Source of the DNA: Alcaligenaceae bacterium
Lineage (GTDB): Bacteria > Pseudomonadota > Gammaproteobacteria > Burkholderiales > Burkholderiaceae_B
Assembly: GCA_013416395.1 (NCBI GenBank)
Contig: JACCEP010000007.1
Span: forward strand, 1 to 64,000
Direction: 5' to 3'
DNA length: 64,000 nt
The notes under the pieces were generated by a model. It saw only the letters and a list, made by a program, of their open reading frames with translations, had not been told where the DNA came from and searched no databases. Below, in pieces: positions 54,395 to 62,874 of this stretch (the first letter of the stretch is position 1; each line of letters starts with the position of its first letter). A program made the translations under genes and the position numbers.

Positions 54395-55125
54395 GCGCTA
54401 TTCTCGAAGTGCGTCATGTTACGCGTCGATTCGCTGGCCTGGTTGCCGTCAACGATGTGAGTTTGTCACTTGAAACCGGAGAAATCCTGGGCTTAATTGG
54501 CCCCAACGGTGCAGGCAAAACCACATTAATCAGCCTGATCAGCGGCACGCTTGAGCCTACCGCCGGTAATATCCTGTTCCAGGAAAAGGATATTACCGGG
54601 CTTGCAGCTTATCGTCGCGCGCGACTGGGCATCGGCCGCACCTTTCAGATTATGCAGCCTTTTCCAGGGCTCTCCGTCTTGGATAATGTTGCCGTTGGTG
54701 CGTTGTTTGGGCGCGGTGGTGGTCAGGCGAAACTGGCGCTGGCGCGCGAACAGGCTCGCGTTTGTCTGCACTTTGTCGGCTTGAGCAAAGAGGTGGATCA
54801 ACGCGCCGACGAGCTGGGCGGCCCCGGACGTAAGCGTCTGGAACTGGCGAAGGCGCTAGCCATGCAACCCAAGGTATTGCTCTGCGACGAAGTCATGTCA
54901 GGCCTGAATATGGTCGAAATCGAAGAGCTTATCGGCGTTATTCGAAAAGTATGTGATCAGGGCATTAGCGTGCTGGTTATTGAACACGTCATCAAGGCCA
55001 TCAAAAGTCTGTCAACCCGCCTGATCGTATTGCATCACGGGGAAAAAATCGCTGAAGGGAATACGGATGCAGTGTTATCAGACCCCGCTGTCGTCCAGGC
55101 TTATCTGGGCAAGAGGCGCACATGA
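54391..55125 (+). CDS. livG: ABC ATPase LivG (system 2)
   Basis: 244 residues. Walker A GPNGAGKTT and GIGRTFQIMQPFPGLSVLDN. The signature deviates: LGGPGRKRLELAKALAMQPKVLLCDEVMSGLN, where LSGGQ is replaced by LGGPG and the usual DEP by DEV. Such changes are known in some Liv ATPases but may lower hydrolysis. Paired with the LivF-type ATPase downstream. Confidence 0.88.
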   Translation: MSAILEVRHVTRRFAGLVAVNDVSLSLETGEILGLIGPNGAGKTTLISLISGTLEPTAGNILFQEKDITGLAAYRRARLGIGRTFQIMQPFPGLSVLDNVAVGALFGRGGGQAKLALAREQARVCLHFVGLSKEVDQRADELGGPGRKRLELAKALAMQPKVLLCDEVMSGLNMVEIEELIGVIRKVCDQGISVLVIEHVIKAIKSLSTRLIVLHHGEKIAEGNTDAVLSDPAVVQAYLGKRRT

Positions 55126-55853
55126 GCACGACCGATAGTTCTTCGCCCATTCTACTTTCCGTTCAGGGGCTAAGCGCTGGTTACGGCGAAATGCTGGTGC
55201 TGCACGATATCTCGCTCGAGGTTCATCATGCCGAGGTCGTGGCATTGGTGGGCAGTAATGGCGCGGGTAAAACCACGTTGCTGCGCGCGCTGTCTTGCGT
55301 GCTGCCCAGCACCGGCAGCATTATGATGGACGGGCATCAACTAGTGCAATCCAGTGCAGACCAGGCCTTTGCGTTGGGCTTGGTGCAGGTGCCAGAGGGC
55401 CGTCAGCTCTTTGGCCGCATGAGCGTGCAAGATAATTTACTGATGGGTGCCTATCGGCGTAGCAGCAAGGCTGACGTGGCCCGTGACCTGGAAAAAATGT
55501 ACGAAATCTTCCCACGCCTGTCGGAAAGGCGCCGCCAATTGGCAGGCAGCATGTCAGGTGGTGAGCAGCAGTTATGTGCGATGGCCCGGGCACTCATGGC
55601 CAAACCCAAGCTGATGATGGTCGATGAAATGAGCCTGGGCCTGGCACCGGTCATCGTCGAGCAACTCATGGACGTACTGGTAAGCATACAGCGCGACGGT
55701 GTGGCGATCTTGCTTGTAGAACAGGATATCCATCTGGCGCTCTCTGCGGCAGATCGCGGCTATGTCATGGAAACGGGGTATATCGTGCAAAACGGCCCGG
55801 CCCAGGCGCTGATCAATGATCCTGCCGTACGACAGGCTTATTTGGGTATTTAG
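55122..55853 (+). CDS. livF: ABC ATPase LivF (system 2)
   Basis: 243 residues. Walker A GSNGAGKTT, signature MSGGEQQLCAMARALMAKPKLMMVDEMSLGLAP, with DEM in place of DEP, as in many LivF proteins. Last gene of the operon. No terminator hairpin was seen after it. Confidence 0.9.
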   Translation: MSTTDSSSPILLSVQGLSAGYGEMLVLHDISLEVHHAEVVALVGSNGAGKTTLLRALSCVLPSTGSIMMDGHQLVQSSADQAFALGLVQVPEGRQLFGRMSVQDNLLMGAYRRSSKADVARDLEKMYEIFPRLSERRRQLAGSMSGGEQQLCAMARALMAKPKLMMVDEMSLGLAPVIVEQLMDVLVSIQRDGVAILLVEQDIHLALSAADRGYVMETGYIVQNGPAQALINDPAVRQAYLGI

Positions 55854-55911
55854 CGGCTGCCTTGTTTAGCGATTATTTTCTAAAAGGGCGTGAAGGCGGC
55901 GAACGCAGATC

Positions 55912-56109
55912 ATGGATGATCGCTGTCTTTTCAGCGCCACCAAGCTTTTTGTACTAATCCACGTTCATAAACGACCTGTAGTCCTACGGCTCTACAATGA
56001 ACCCATTGGCACCTTCACCCATGTCTGCGGCGAGCGGACTGCGTTGTCATTCAACAAAGCCTATACCAACGATTCCGGCAGTCTAACCTTAAGACGATCT
56101 CCATCGTGA
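55912..56109 (+). pseudogene. Possible HipA N-terminal remnant
   Basis: 65 residues. LYNEPIGTFTHVCGERTALSFNKAYTND resembles the HipA N-terminal subdomain (G-x-L/F-T...sFxYdxxy). The kinase domain is absent and no HipB is near. The rest of the 55854-56223 gap shows nothing else. Likely a leftover of a lost toxin-antitoxin locus. Confidence 0.35.
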
Positions 56110-56223
56110 CTGCGTGCCTGCACCATCCAATACTGCTTAGCCACCAATGATCAAAATAAAAACAACTCAAGCCCCCTACGCTATCTTCACGACATCGCGT
56201 TGCTGCCAATACATCCTCAGAAC

Positions 56224-56967
56224 ATGATTAATACACCCATTAAAACCTCTCAGCGTGTATTTGAAATCCTGGAGGCTTTTGAAGACACACAACGCCCCAT
56301 GGCCTTGAAGGAATTCGTCGACGTACTGGGCTACCCCGCATCCAGTGCTTCAGCGTTACTTAAAAGCCTGGTTGCCCTGGGCTATCTTGACTACGATCGC
56401 TTATCCCGTACGTATATGCCCACGATGCGGGTTGCGTCTCTGGGCAACTGGGTTCACAGCGCGCTGTTTGGTGAGGGAGAGGTGCTGACGCTGATGCAAG
56501 GGCTTTCAGAAGCCTGTGGAGAAACCATTACCCTGGCTGTGCAAAGCGATTTGTTTGTTCAATACGTTTATCTTATTCCCTCACGATTGCCAATTTGGTA
56601 CTCGATACCGATCGGCATGACACGGCCCATTGCGCAATCGGGCATAGGTTGGTTAATGCTGGGGCTACGCTCAGATGAAGACATTGATCTGATTGTGCGC
56701 CGCGTTAATTTTCGGGAACAGCTTGCAAGTAAACGCGTATCGCTTGATACCCTCTTGCCAGAAATACAAAAGGGACGCCGTAACGGTTTTATTATTTCTG
56801 AGCATACGCTAGAGCACGGCGCGGGCAGCATTGCTATGCTGCTGCCCGAAAAGCGTTTTGGAAGAGTATTCGCCATAGGGGTGCATGGCCCGGTTGAGCG
56901 CCTGGATGCCAAGCGCAACGACATCCTAGAGCAGCTTCGGTCCGGTATAGCACTCCTGTCAAGGTAA
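56224..56967 (+). CDS. IclR family transcriptional regulator
   Basis: 247 residues from the ATG at 56224; a TTG at 56200 is less likely. N-terminal winged helix (IKTSQRVFEILEAFEDTQRPMALKEFVDVLGYPASSASALLKSLVALGYLDYD) and C-terminal IclR effector domain (PIGMTRPIAQSGIGWLMLG, EISEHTLEHGAGSIAMLLP-like). Probably controls the dioxygenase and Bug receptor genes downstream, which respond to the same acid. Confidence 0.9.
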   Translation: MINTPIKTSQRVFEILEAFEDTQRPMALKEFVDVLGYPASSASALLKSLVALGYLDYDRLSRTYMPTMRVASLGNWVHSALFGEGEVLTLMQGLSEACGETITLAVQSDLFVQYVYLIPSRLPIWYSIPIGMTRPIAQSGIGWLMLGLRSDEDIDLIVRRVNFREQLASKRVSLDTLLPEIQKGRRNGFIISEHTLEHGAGSIAMLLPEKRFGRVFAIGVHGPVERLDAKRNDILEQLRSGIALLSR

Positions 56968-57060
56968 GCCTCTTTAATGTATCGAAAATGCGTTTTATTT
57001 TCACATACATGTAAATGCTTATACCCTGTCGCTTAAACGTCTTATGCCAGCTTAACGGTG

Positions 57061-57075
57061 ATAGAGTTTCTCTAT
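57061..57075. promoter_or_regulatory. ATAGAG-TTT-CTCTAT inverted repeat, candidate operator
   Basis: Perfect six-base arms around three bases, ending 25 bases before the dioxygenase start at 57101. It lies in the only intergenic region between the IclR gene and its likely target, so it may be the IclR-family operator. Confidence 0.4.
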
Positions 57076-57100
57076 TAGAAACCCAAGATGGAAGTGAGAC

Positions 57101-57994
57101 ATGGAACTCGTACCCTTACATTCTGATTTCGGCGCCGAAGTAAAAGGGCTGGATTTATTCGATGCTATCTGTGACGCTACGGCATACTCAAAAATACGAG
57201 CCGCGTTTGATGAGCACTCTGTATTATTGTGGCGCAAGCAAAACGTCACCGATGATATTCAGGCTACGTTCGCACGGGCGTTTGGTGCGCTGGAGCGTAC
57301 CAAGGTTGGTTCCTCTGGGCACGGCTCGTTTTACTCTCGCATGAACAATTTGGGGCCTGATGGTCAGCTGGTTTCACCCTCTGACCGTGCGCTGCTCATC
57401 GCCAAAGCGAATCAGCTATGGCATACCGATAGCTCGTTCAAGGCTTGGCCGGCTGTCGCCTCGGTCTTGTCGGCGCGCATCATCCCTTCTGATGGCGGTC
57501 AAACAGAATTTGTCTCGACCAGAGCCGCCTGGAACAGGCTGGACCAAGCATCGCGTGACCAATTAATCGACAAGGTCGCAATCCACAGCTATGCCACGTC
57601 GCGCAACCAGATAGACCCCGCCATGATGAGTGAGCAAGAGCATGCTGCACTTCCACCCGTGCGCAAACCGCTAACCTGGCTTAATCCTGTAAACGGTCAT
57701 CGCGCCTTGTACTTGGCCGCCCACGTTGGAGCTATCGAAGGGATGGACAAACACGATGGACAGGCACTGCTTGCGCGCCTGATGGACGAGGCTACTCAGT
57801 CAGAATATCGTTACTCCCATACATGGGAAGAAGGCGATGTGCTGCTCTGGGACAATCGGGCCACGATGCACCGGGGCCGCCCCTGGAAAGGCAGCGAGGC
57901 TCGATCCATCGTGCGCGTTACCATTTCTGCGTCGGACTATGACGGGGTCGACCAGGCCGTACTGGGCTTGGCTGAGCAATTAACTACCGCTTGA
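57101..57994 (+). CDS. TauD/TfdA family 2-oxoglutarate dioxygenase
   Basis: 297 residues. Fe(II) ligands: His108 and Asp110 in LWHTDSSFK, and the distal His257 in ATMHRGRPW; Arg268 (RSIVRVT) binds 2-oxoglutarate. The family hydroxylates sulfonates, phenoxyacetates and carnitine-like compounds, leading to their cleavage. No sulfonate importer accompanies it; the next gene encodes a Bug receptor, so the substrate may be an aromatic or other organic acid. Confidence 0.9.
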   Translation: MELVPLHSDFGAEVKGLDLFDAICDATAYSKIRAAFDEHSVLLWRKQNVTDDIQATFARAFGALERTKVGSSGHGSFYSRMNNLGPDGQLVSPSDRALLIAKANQLWHTDSSFKAWPAVASVLSARIIPSDGGQTEFVSTRAAWNRLDQASRDQLIDKVAIHSYATSRNQIDPAMMSEQEHAALPPVRKPLTWLNPVNGHRALYLAAHVGAIEGMDKHDGQALLARLMDEATQSEYRYSHTWEEGDVLLWDNRATMHRGRPWKGSEARSIVRVTISASDYDGVDQAVLGLAEQLTTA

Positions 57995-58034
57995 GTTAAT
58001 CAGCAAAAACAACTTATTAGGATCTCGAAACAAA

Positions 58035-59024
58035 ATGCTGAAAAAACTCAACGTGTGCAAGCATGCCAGCACCATGCTTGCATGCCTACCTCTGCTCGCC
58101 TGTTACACCGGGGCTGTCGCCTCCACCGACTTCCCCAACAAGCCCGTCACAATTATCGTCACCTACCCTCCCGGTGGCTCCACCGATGCCATTACCCGGC
58201 TGCTGGGCAATGCGCTCTCCAAAAAGTGGGGTCAAGCGGTCGTGGTGGAAAACAAGGGAGGGGCTTCGGGCATTATCGGCAGCGCCGCAGCAGCCCGAAG
58301 CAAACCTGACGGCTACACCTTAGTGATGAATGCCAGCGGGCCACAAGCGATCAACGTGAGCCTGTTCAAAGAACTAAGCTACGATCCGGTACAAGACTTT
58401 TCGCCTATCATCCAGACCACCACGCTGCCGCTGCTGATGGTAACCACCACAAGCTCGCCATTTTCTACCGTGCCCGAGTTTATAGAATGGGCCGAGGCTA
58501 ACAAGGGCCAGGTAAATTACTGCTCAATTGGTGGGGGTTCCCCCTCTCACCTGGCGGGTGAACTATTCCAATCGAACGCAAATATAAAAATGACGCATGT
58601 TCCCTACAAAGGGAGCGGCCCAGCGTTGGTAGACACAATAGGCGGTGTATGTCACGTTCTTTTTGACAGTGCGCTTTCTGCCGGCCCGCATGTGGCTTCG
58701 GGCAAGCTCAAGCTGATTGCTGTCGGTACAGAGTCTCGCCTGGACGCCTGGCCTCAGACACCTGCAATCGCCGAGACTTTGCCAGGCTTCAGCGCCTATA
58801 CCTGGACAGCACTGCTGGCACCAGCAGGCACTCCGCAAGACATCATCCAAAAAATCAACCTGGATACGGCTGAAGTCTTAACCGACGCCTCTATCGCCGA
58901 GAAACTAAAAGTTCAAGGTGCACTGCCCGGAGAAGGCTCCCCAGAAGAACTTGCCAGCTTTATCAAAATAGAAATTAACAAGTGGGCGCAGGTAATAAAA
59001 GAAGGCAACATCGCAATAAATTAG
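58035..59024 (+). CDS. Bug (TctC) family tripartite tricarboxylate receptor
   Basis: 329 residues. Signal peptide to about VAS (30), then FPNKPVTIIVTYPPGGSTDAITRLLG and VVENKGGASGIIG, Bug family signatures. Probably co-transcribed with the dioxygenase gene 40 bases upstream and binds its substrate. Ends at a clear terminator. No TctAB genes are in the window. Confidence 0.9.
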   Translation: MLKKLNVCKHASTMLACLPLLACYTGAVASTDFPNKPVTIIVTYPPGGSTDAITRLLGNALSKKWGQAVVVENKGGASGIIGSAAAARSKPDGYTLVMNASGPQAINVSLFKELSYDPVQDFSPIIQTTTLPLLMVTTTSSPFSTVPEFIEWAEANKGQVNYCSIGGGSPSHLAGELFQSNANIKMTHVPYKGSGPALVDTIGGVCHVLFDSALSAGPHVASGKLKLIAVGTESRLDAWPQTPAIAETLPGFSAYTWTALLAPAGTPQDIIQKINLDTAEVLTDASIAEKLKVQGALPGEGSPEELASFIKIEINKWAQVIKEGNIAIN

Positions 59025-59049
59025 CCCAGGCTTTGATAACCTGGTAGTT

Positions 59050-59080
59050 AAAGGCCAACTCAGCTGAGTTGGCCTTTTTT
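59050..59080 (+). terminator. Rho-independent terminator of dioxygenase-receptor operon
   Basis: Perfect 14-base palindrome half (AAAGGCCAACTCAG at 59050-59063, CTGAGTTGGCCTTT at 59064-59077) followed by a run of T to 59080. It lies 25 bases after the receptor stop. The best terminator in the window. Confidence 0.9.
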
Positions 59081-59129
59081 GCGGCCCCAACATAATATTT
59101 TTGCCGTACTCAAATTAAAAACCAGACCC

Positions 59130-59726
59130 ATGCGAGCGGTGGACGGGGCCGCTCTGACAGCGTCAATAGTTGCTCTGTTGGTTGACCTGCAGGTCACCGA
59201 CAAGCCGGTCGACCTTGTGGCCAATAATATTGATTTGGCCATACGCTTTGGCACGCTGCCCGATCGGCGACTGGTGGCCCGCCGCCTGCTAAGTAATCGC
59301 CGGTTCCTGTGCGCCTCGCCTAAGTACCTGAAAAAACACGGCGAACCGCAAAAGCTTGCTGACCTTGCACAGCATCGCTGCATCATCCACAACCAGAATG
59401 ACGAAGCGCACGGCATCTGGCGTTTTACTTATCAACAACTTGCAGAAGTGGTCAAGGTCAGGGCAGCCATGTCGAGCAACGACGGCGATATTGCACTTGG
59501 CTGGACACTGGAGGGCCACGGCATCATGATTCGTTCAGAATGGGATTTGAATAAATATGTGGCGGCCCGGCGCCTGAAAATCATTCTGCCCGAATTCACG
59601 CTTGAACCTGCCGACCTGTTTCTGTATTACCCCAGCCGGCAAAACCTACCGGCCAGAGTGCGCGTGTTCATCGATTTCTTGATCAGTGAGTTCGAACCTG
59701 TATTGCCTACAGAAAACGCTCGGTAA
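59130..59726 (+). pseudogene. LysR-type regulator lacking its DNA-binding half
   Basis: The frame from 59079 begins inside or just after the terminator, so the first supported residues are from about 59130. LLVDLQVTDKPVDLVANNIDLAIRFGTLPDRRLVARRLLSNRRFLCASPKYLKKHGEPQ is the effector domain of LysR regulators. The N-terminal HTH is absent, so it cannot regulate normally. The rest of the effector domain runs intact to the stop. Confidence 0.82.
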
Positions 59727-59815
59727 TATCACCTGACAGGCTGTTTTCACCGCAGACATATTCTACGCAGCCCATCGTTGATGACAAAAGGCACACGCTG
59801 ATCTATACTTTTAGT

Positions 59816-60109
59816 ATGAAACCATTCCGGTGGAGCCCCAAAAAGGGCGATGCGCTTAAGGCTGAACGCGGCATATCGTTCGAAGCGATTGTAGTCGCCA
59901 TCGAATCCGGTGGGCTGCTCGACATTTTGGCTCATCCAAATGTGGCCAAATATCCCAGACAGCAGATTCTGGTTGTCGGCTACGAAGGTTACGTCTATTT
60001 GATACCGTATGTCGAAGAAGACACCTACCTTTTTTTAAAAACCATTATCCCCAGCCGTAAAGCCACACGAGACTATCTGAATCAAGGTGAATCTGATGCC
60101 CAAAACTGA
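59816..60109 (+). CDS. brnT: BrnT-like ribonuclease toxin
   Basis: 97 residues. RWSPKKGDALKAERGISFEAI and IIPSRKATRDYL, together with the size, match the BrnT/RelE-like toxins of toxin-antitoxin pairs. The toxin gene precedes the antitoxin and overlaps it by 14 bases, as in brnTA. The region upstream (59800-59815) has a good start context. Confidence 0.8.
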   Translation: MKPFRWSPKKGDALKAERGISFEAIVVAIESGGLLDILAHPNVAKYPRQQILVVGYEGYVYLIPYVEEDTYLFLKTIIPSRKATRDYLNQGESDAQN

Positions 60110-60362
60110 CAGCTACGAACACGATATTTTGGCTGCTTATGATGCAGGCCAACTCAAATCTGTTGCAAGCAAAAGCGAACTGGCAAGCATCCGGTCGGCG
60201 GCTCGTGCAACAGCCATCAAAGATAAACGCGTCAATATCCGTCTGTCGTCCGGTGACTTAAACGATATTCAAGTCAGGGCACTTGAAGAAGGTATTCCAT
60301 ATCAAACGCTGATTGCCAGCGTGCTGCACAAGTACGTTACGGGTCGATTGCAAGAGCGTTAA
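60096..60362 (+). CDS. CopG/BrnA-like antitoxin
   Basis: 88 residues from the ATG at 60096 (AAGGTG site). RVNIRLSSGDLNDIQVRALEEGIPYQTLIASVLHKYVTGRL is a ribbon-helix-helix DNA-binding domain typical of antitoxins paired with BrnT-like toxins. It neutralises the toxin and represses the operon. Overlaps the toxin end. Confidence 0.8.
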   Translation: MPKTDSYEHDILAAYDAGQLKSVASKSELASIRSAARATAIKDKRVNIRLSSGDLNDIQVRALEEGIPYQTLIASVLHKYVTGRLQER

Positions 60363-60545
60363 GCAGTCTCATACACCAGCGCCGACCGGTTAAAACAAAA
60401 CCAGGCTATCCGAAAACCTCCGATAACGGCTGCCATCCAATCAGCAACGCGACCGTCGCATCGGCCACATACATAATCGACCAATAGCAACAAGATACAA
60501 CTAGGTATATGCTTAGCGGTAAACCCCTCTAGGAGTCGGGACACC

Positions 60546-62648
60546 ATGACCCGCAAGACACCTATCGACCGCTACCGCAATATCGGTATCTCGGCGCATA
60601 TCGACGCTGGCAAAACCACAACCACAGAACGCATCTTGTTCTATACCGGGGTCAGCCACAAGCTGGGAGAAGTCCATGACGGCGCGGCCATCACCGACTG
60701 GATGGAACAAGAGCAAGAGCGCGGCATCACCATTACCTCCTCAGCAGTAACCTGCTTCTGGAAGGGCATGGGTGGTATTTTGCCCGAGCATCGCATCAAT
60801 ATCATTGACACGCCCGGACACGTAGACTTTACCATTGAGGTCGAACGCTCCATGCGCGTACTCGATGGCGTGGTCATGGTCTATGACGCCGTAAGCGGGG
60901 TGCAGCCACAATCGGAAACCGTCTGGCGTCAGGCCAACAAAAATCACGTGCCACGCCTGGCCTTCGTCAACAAGATGGATCGGGTTGGGGCCGACTTTCT
61001 CCGTGTTCACAAGATGATGCAGGAGCGCCTACATGCCAACCCTGTCCCCATCGTCTTGCCCATAGGGTCAGAACACAATTTCACTGGGGTGGTGGACCTG
61101 ATCAGAATGAAATCCATCATCTGGGATGACGACACCCAAGGTGTCAAGTTTGCATTCGAAGAGATCCCTGCAGAACTTATCGATCAGGCTCAGATTTGGC
61201 ATGAAAAAATGGCTACTGAAGCGGCTCAGGCTAGCGAAGCGCTCATGGACAAGTACCTGGAAAATGGCCGTCTGGATGAGCAAGAGATTATTCAGGGCCT
61301 GCGCATCCGCACACTCGCCGGAGAAATCCAGCCCATGCTGTGCGGCTCGGCCTTCAAAAACAAAGGCGTGCAGCGCATGCTGGATGCCGTCATCGAGTTT
61401 CTACCTTCCCCTGTCGACATTCCACCCGTTACTGGCATTGACGAACACGGTAAATCCGTCAGCCGTCGGCCCGCCGACGATGAAAAATTCTCCGCGCTGG
61501 CCTTTAAGCTGATGACCGACCCCTTTGTAGGCCAGCTAACGTTCGTGCGTGTTTACTCTGGCGTACTTAGCAAAGGGGACAGCGTTTATAACCCCATCAG
61601 AGAAAAAAAAGACCGCATAGGCCGCATCGTGCAAATGCGTGCCAATGACCGACAAGAAATAGAAGAGATCCGTGCCGGAGACATCGCAGCCTGCGTCGGC
61701 TTAAAGGACTTTTCTACCGGCGATACGCTGTGCGATGTTGACGCGCACATTACGCTGGAACGCATTACGTTTCCTGAACCGGTTATCGCCCAGGCCGTCG
61801 AGCCCAAAACCAAGGCGGATCAGGAAAAGATGGGTGTCGCATTGCAGCGCCTGGCGTCAGAGGACCCTTCGTTTCATGTTCGCACCGACGACGACTCCGG
61901 CCAGATCATTATCTCGGGCATGGGCGAGCTGCATCTGGACATTATCGTCGATCGTATGAGGCGCGAGTTCGGTGTCGAGGCCAATGTGGGCAGGCCACAA
62001 GTGGCCTACCGTGAAACCATACGCAAGACAGTCTCTGAGGTAGAAGGTAAGTTCATACGTCAGTCGGGCGGCAAGGGCCAGTATGGTCATGTGGTGCTCA
62101 CTGTTGAGCCCAATGAGCGCGGCAAAGGCTTCGAGTTTTTTGACGAAATAAAAGGCGGCGTGGTCCCGCGTGAGTTTATCCCTGCCGTTAAAAAAGGGAT
62201 TAGCGATGCAATGAACAGCGGCGTGTTGGCTGGGTTTCCGGTCGTCGATGTGAAGGTGCGGCTAACCTTTGGTTCTTATCACGAGGTGGACTCTTCCGAG
62301 CAGGCATTCAAGACGGCCGGCAGCCTTGGTTTCAAGGCGGCCTGCAAGCGCGCAGACCCGGTCATTCTGGAACCCATTATGGCGGTGGAAGTGGAAACCC
62401 CTGAAGAGTACGCCGGCCATGTCATGGGCGATTTGTCTTCACGCCGTGGCGCCGTTCAGGGCATGGACGATATAAGTGGCGGCGGCAAGGCCATTCGTGC
62501 CGAAGTGCCTTTGTCGGAAATGTTTGGGTATTCCACCACCTTGCGATCTGCCACCCAAGGCCGCGCCAGCTATACGATGGAGTTTAAGCATTACGCGGAA
62601 ACGCCACGCCATATCGCTGACGAGGTCATGGCGGGGCGCACCAAATGA
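60546..62648 (+). CDS. fusA: Elongation factor G
   Basis: 700 residues, full length. G motifs: [10 protein letters not shown] (G1), RGITITSS (G2), DTPGHVDF (G3), NKMD (G4), then domain II-V with [16 protein letters not shown] and [20 protein letters not shown]. Ribosome translocase. The gene is not flanked by rpsG or tuf, so it is probably a second EF-G copy, common in betaproteobacteria. RBS CTAGGAG precedes the ATG. Confidence 0.96.
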   Translation: MTRKTPIDRYRNIGISAHIDAGKTTTTERILFYTGVSHKLGEVHDGAAITDWMEQEQERGITITSSAVTCFWKGMGGILPEHRINIIDTPGHVDFTIEVERSMRVLDGVVMVYDAVSGVQPQSETVWRQANKNHVPRLAFVNKMDRVGADFLRVHKMMQERLHANPVPIVLPIGSEHNFTGVVDLIRMKSIIWDDDTQGVKFAFEEIPAELIDQAQIWHEKMATEAAQASEALMDKYLENGRLDEQEIIQGLRIRTLAGEIQPMLCGSAFKNKGVQRMLDAVIEFLPSPVDIPPVTGIDEHGKSVSRRPADDEKFSALAFKLMTDPFVGQLTFVRVYSGVLSKGDSVYNPIREKKDRIGRIVQMRANDRQEIEEIRAGDIAACVGLKDFSTGDTLCDVDAHITLERITFPEPVIAQAVEPKTKADQEKMGVALQRLASEDPSFHVRTDDDSGQIIISGMGELHLDIIVDRMRREFGVEANVGRPQVAYRETIRKTVSEVEGKFIRQSGGKGQYGHVVLTVEPNERGKGFEFFDEIKGGVVPREFIPAVKKGISDAMNSGVLAGFPVVDVKVRLTFGSYHEVDSSEQAFKTAGSLGFKAACKRADPVILEPIMAVEVETPEEYAGHVMGDLSSRRGAVQGMDDISGGGKAIRAEVPLSEMFGYSTTLRSATQGRASYTMEFKHYAETPRHIADEVMAGRTK

Positions 62649-62874
62649 AGCTGGCCTGCTAAAGAGTGGCAGGCTTCTGAAAAAAACATACAATGCAAAA
62701 ACCCAAAACGTCACAACATGATTCCATCAAGGCAGTAGGTTGAAACGATGAATTTTCGTGTATCAAGTTATAGCTATTTTGCTCTTAATGGGCCCGGCGC
62801 GAGGCGTACTCTAGTAGCTCGTATTGCAGTATTTACCTTGAACCAAAAAATCGCTATCACTGGTACCTGACAAA

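Noticed and set aside
62649-62700. Hairpin-like GCCTGC...GCAGGC after fusA
   Set aside because: It is followed by A-rich rather than T-rich sequence on the coding strand, so it does not qualify as a rho-independent terminator for fusA.
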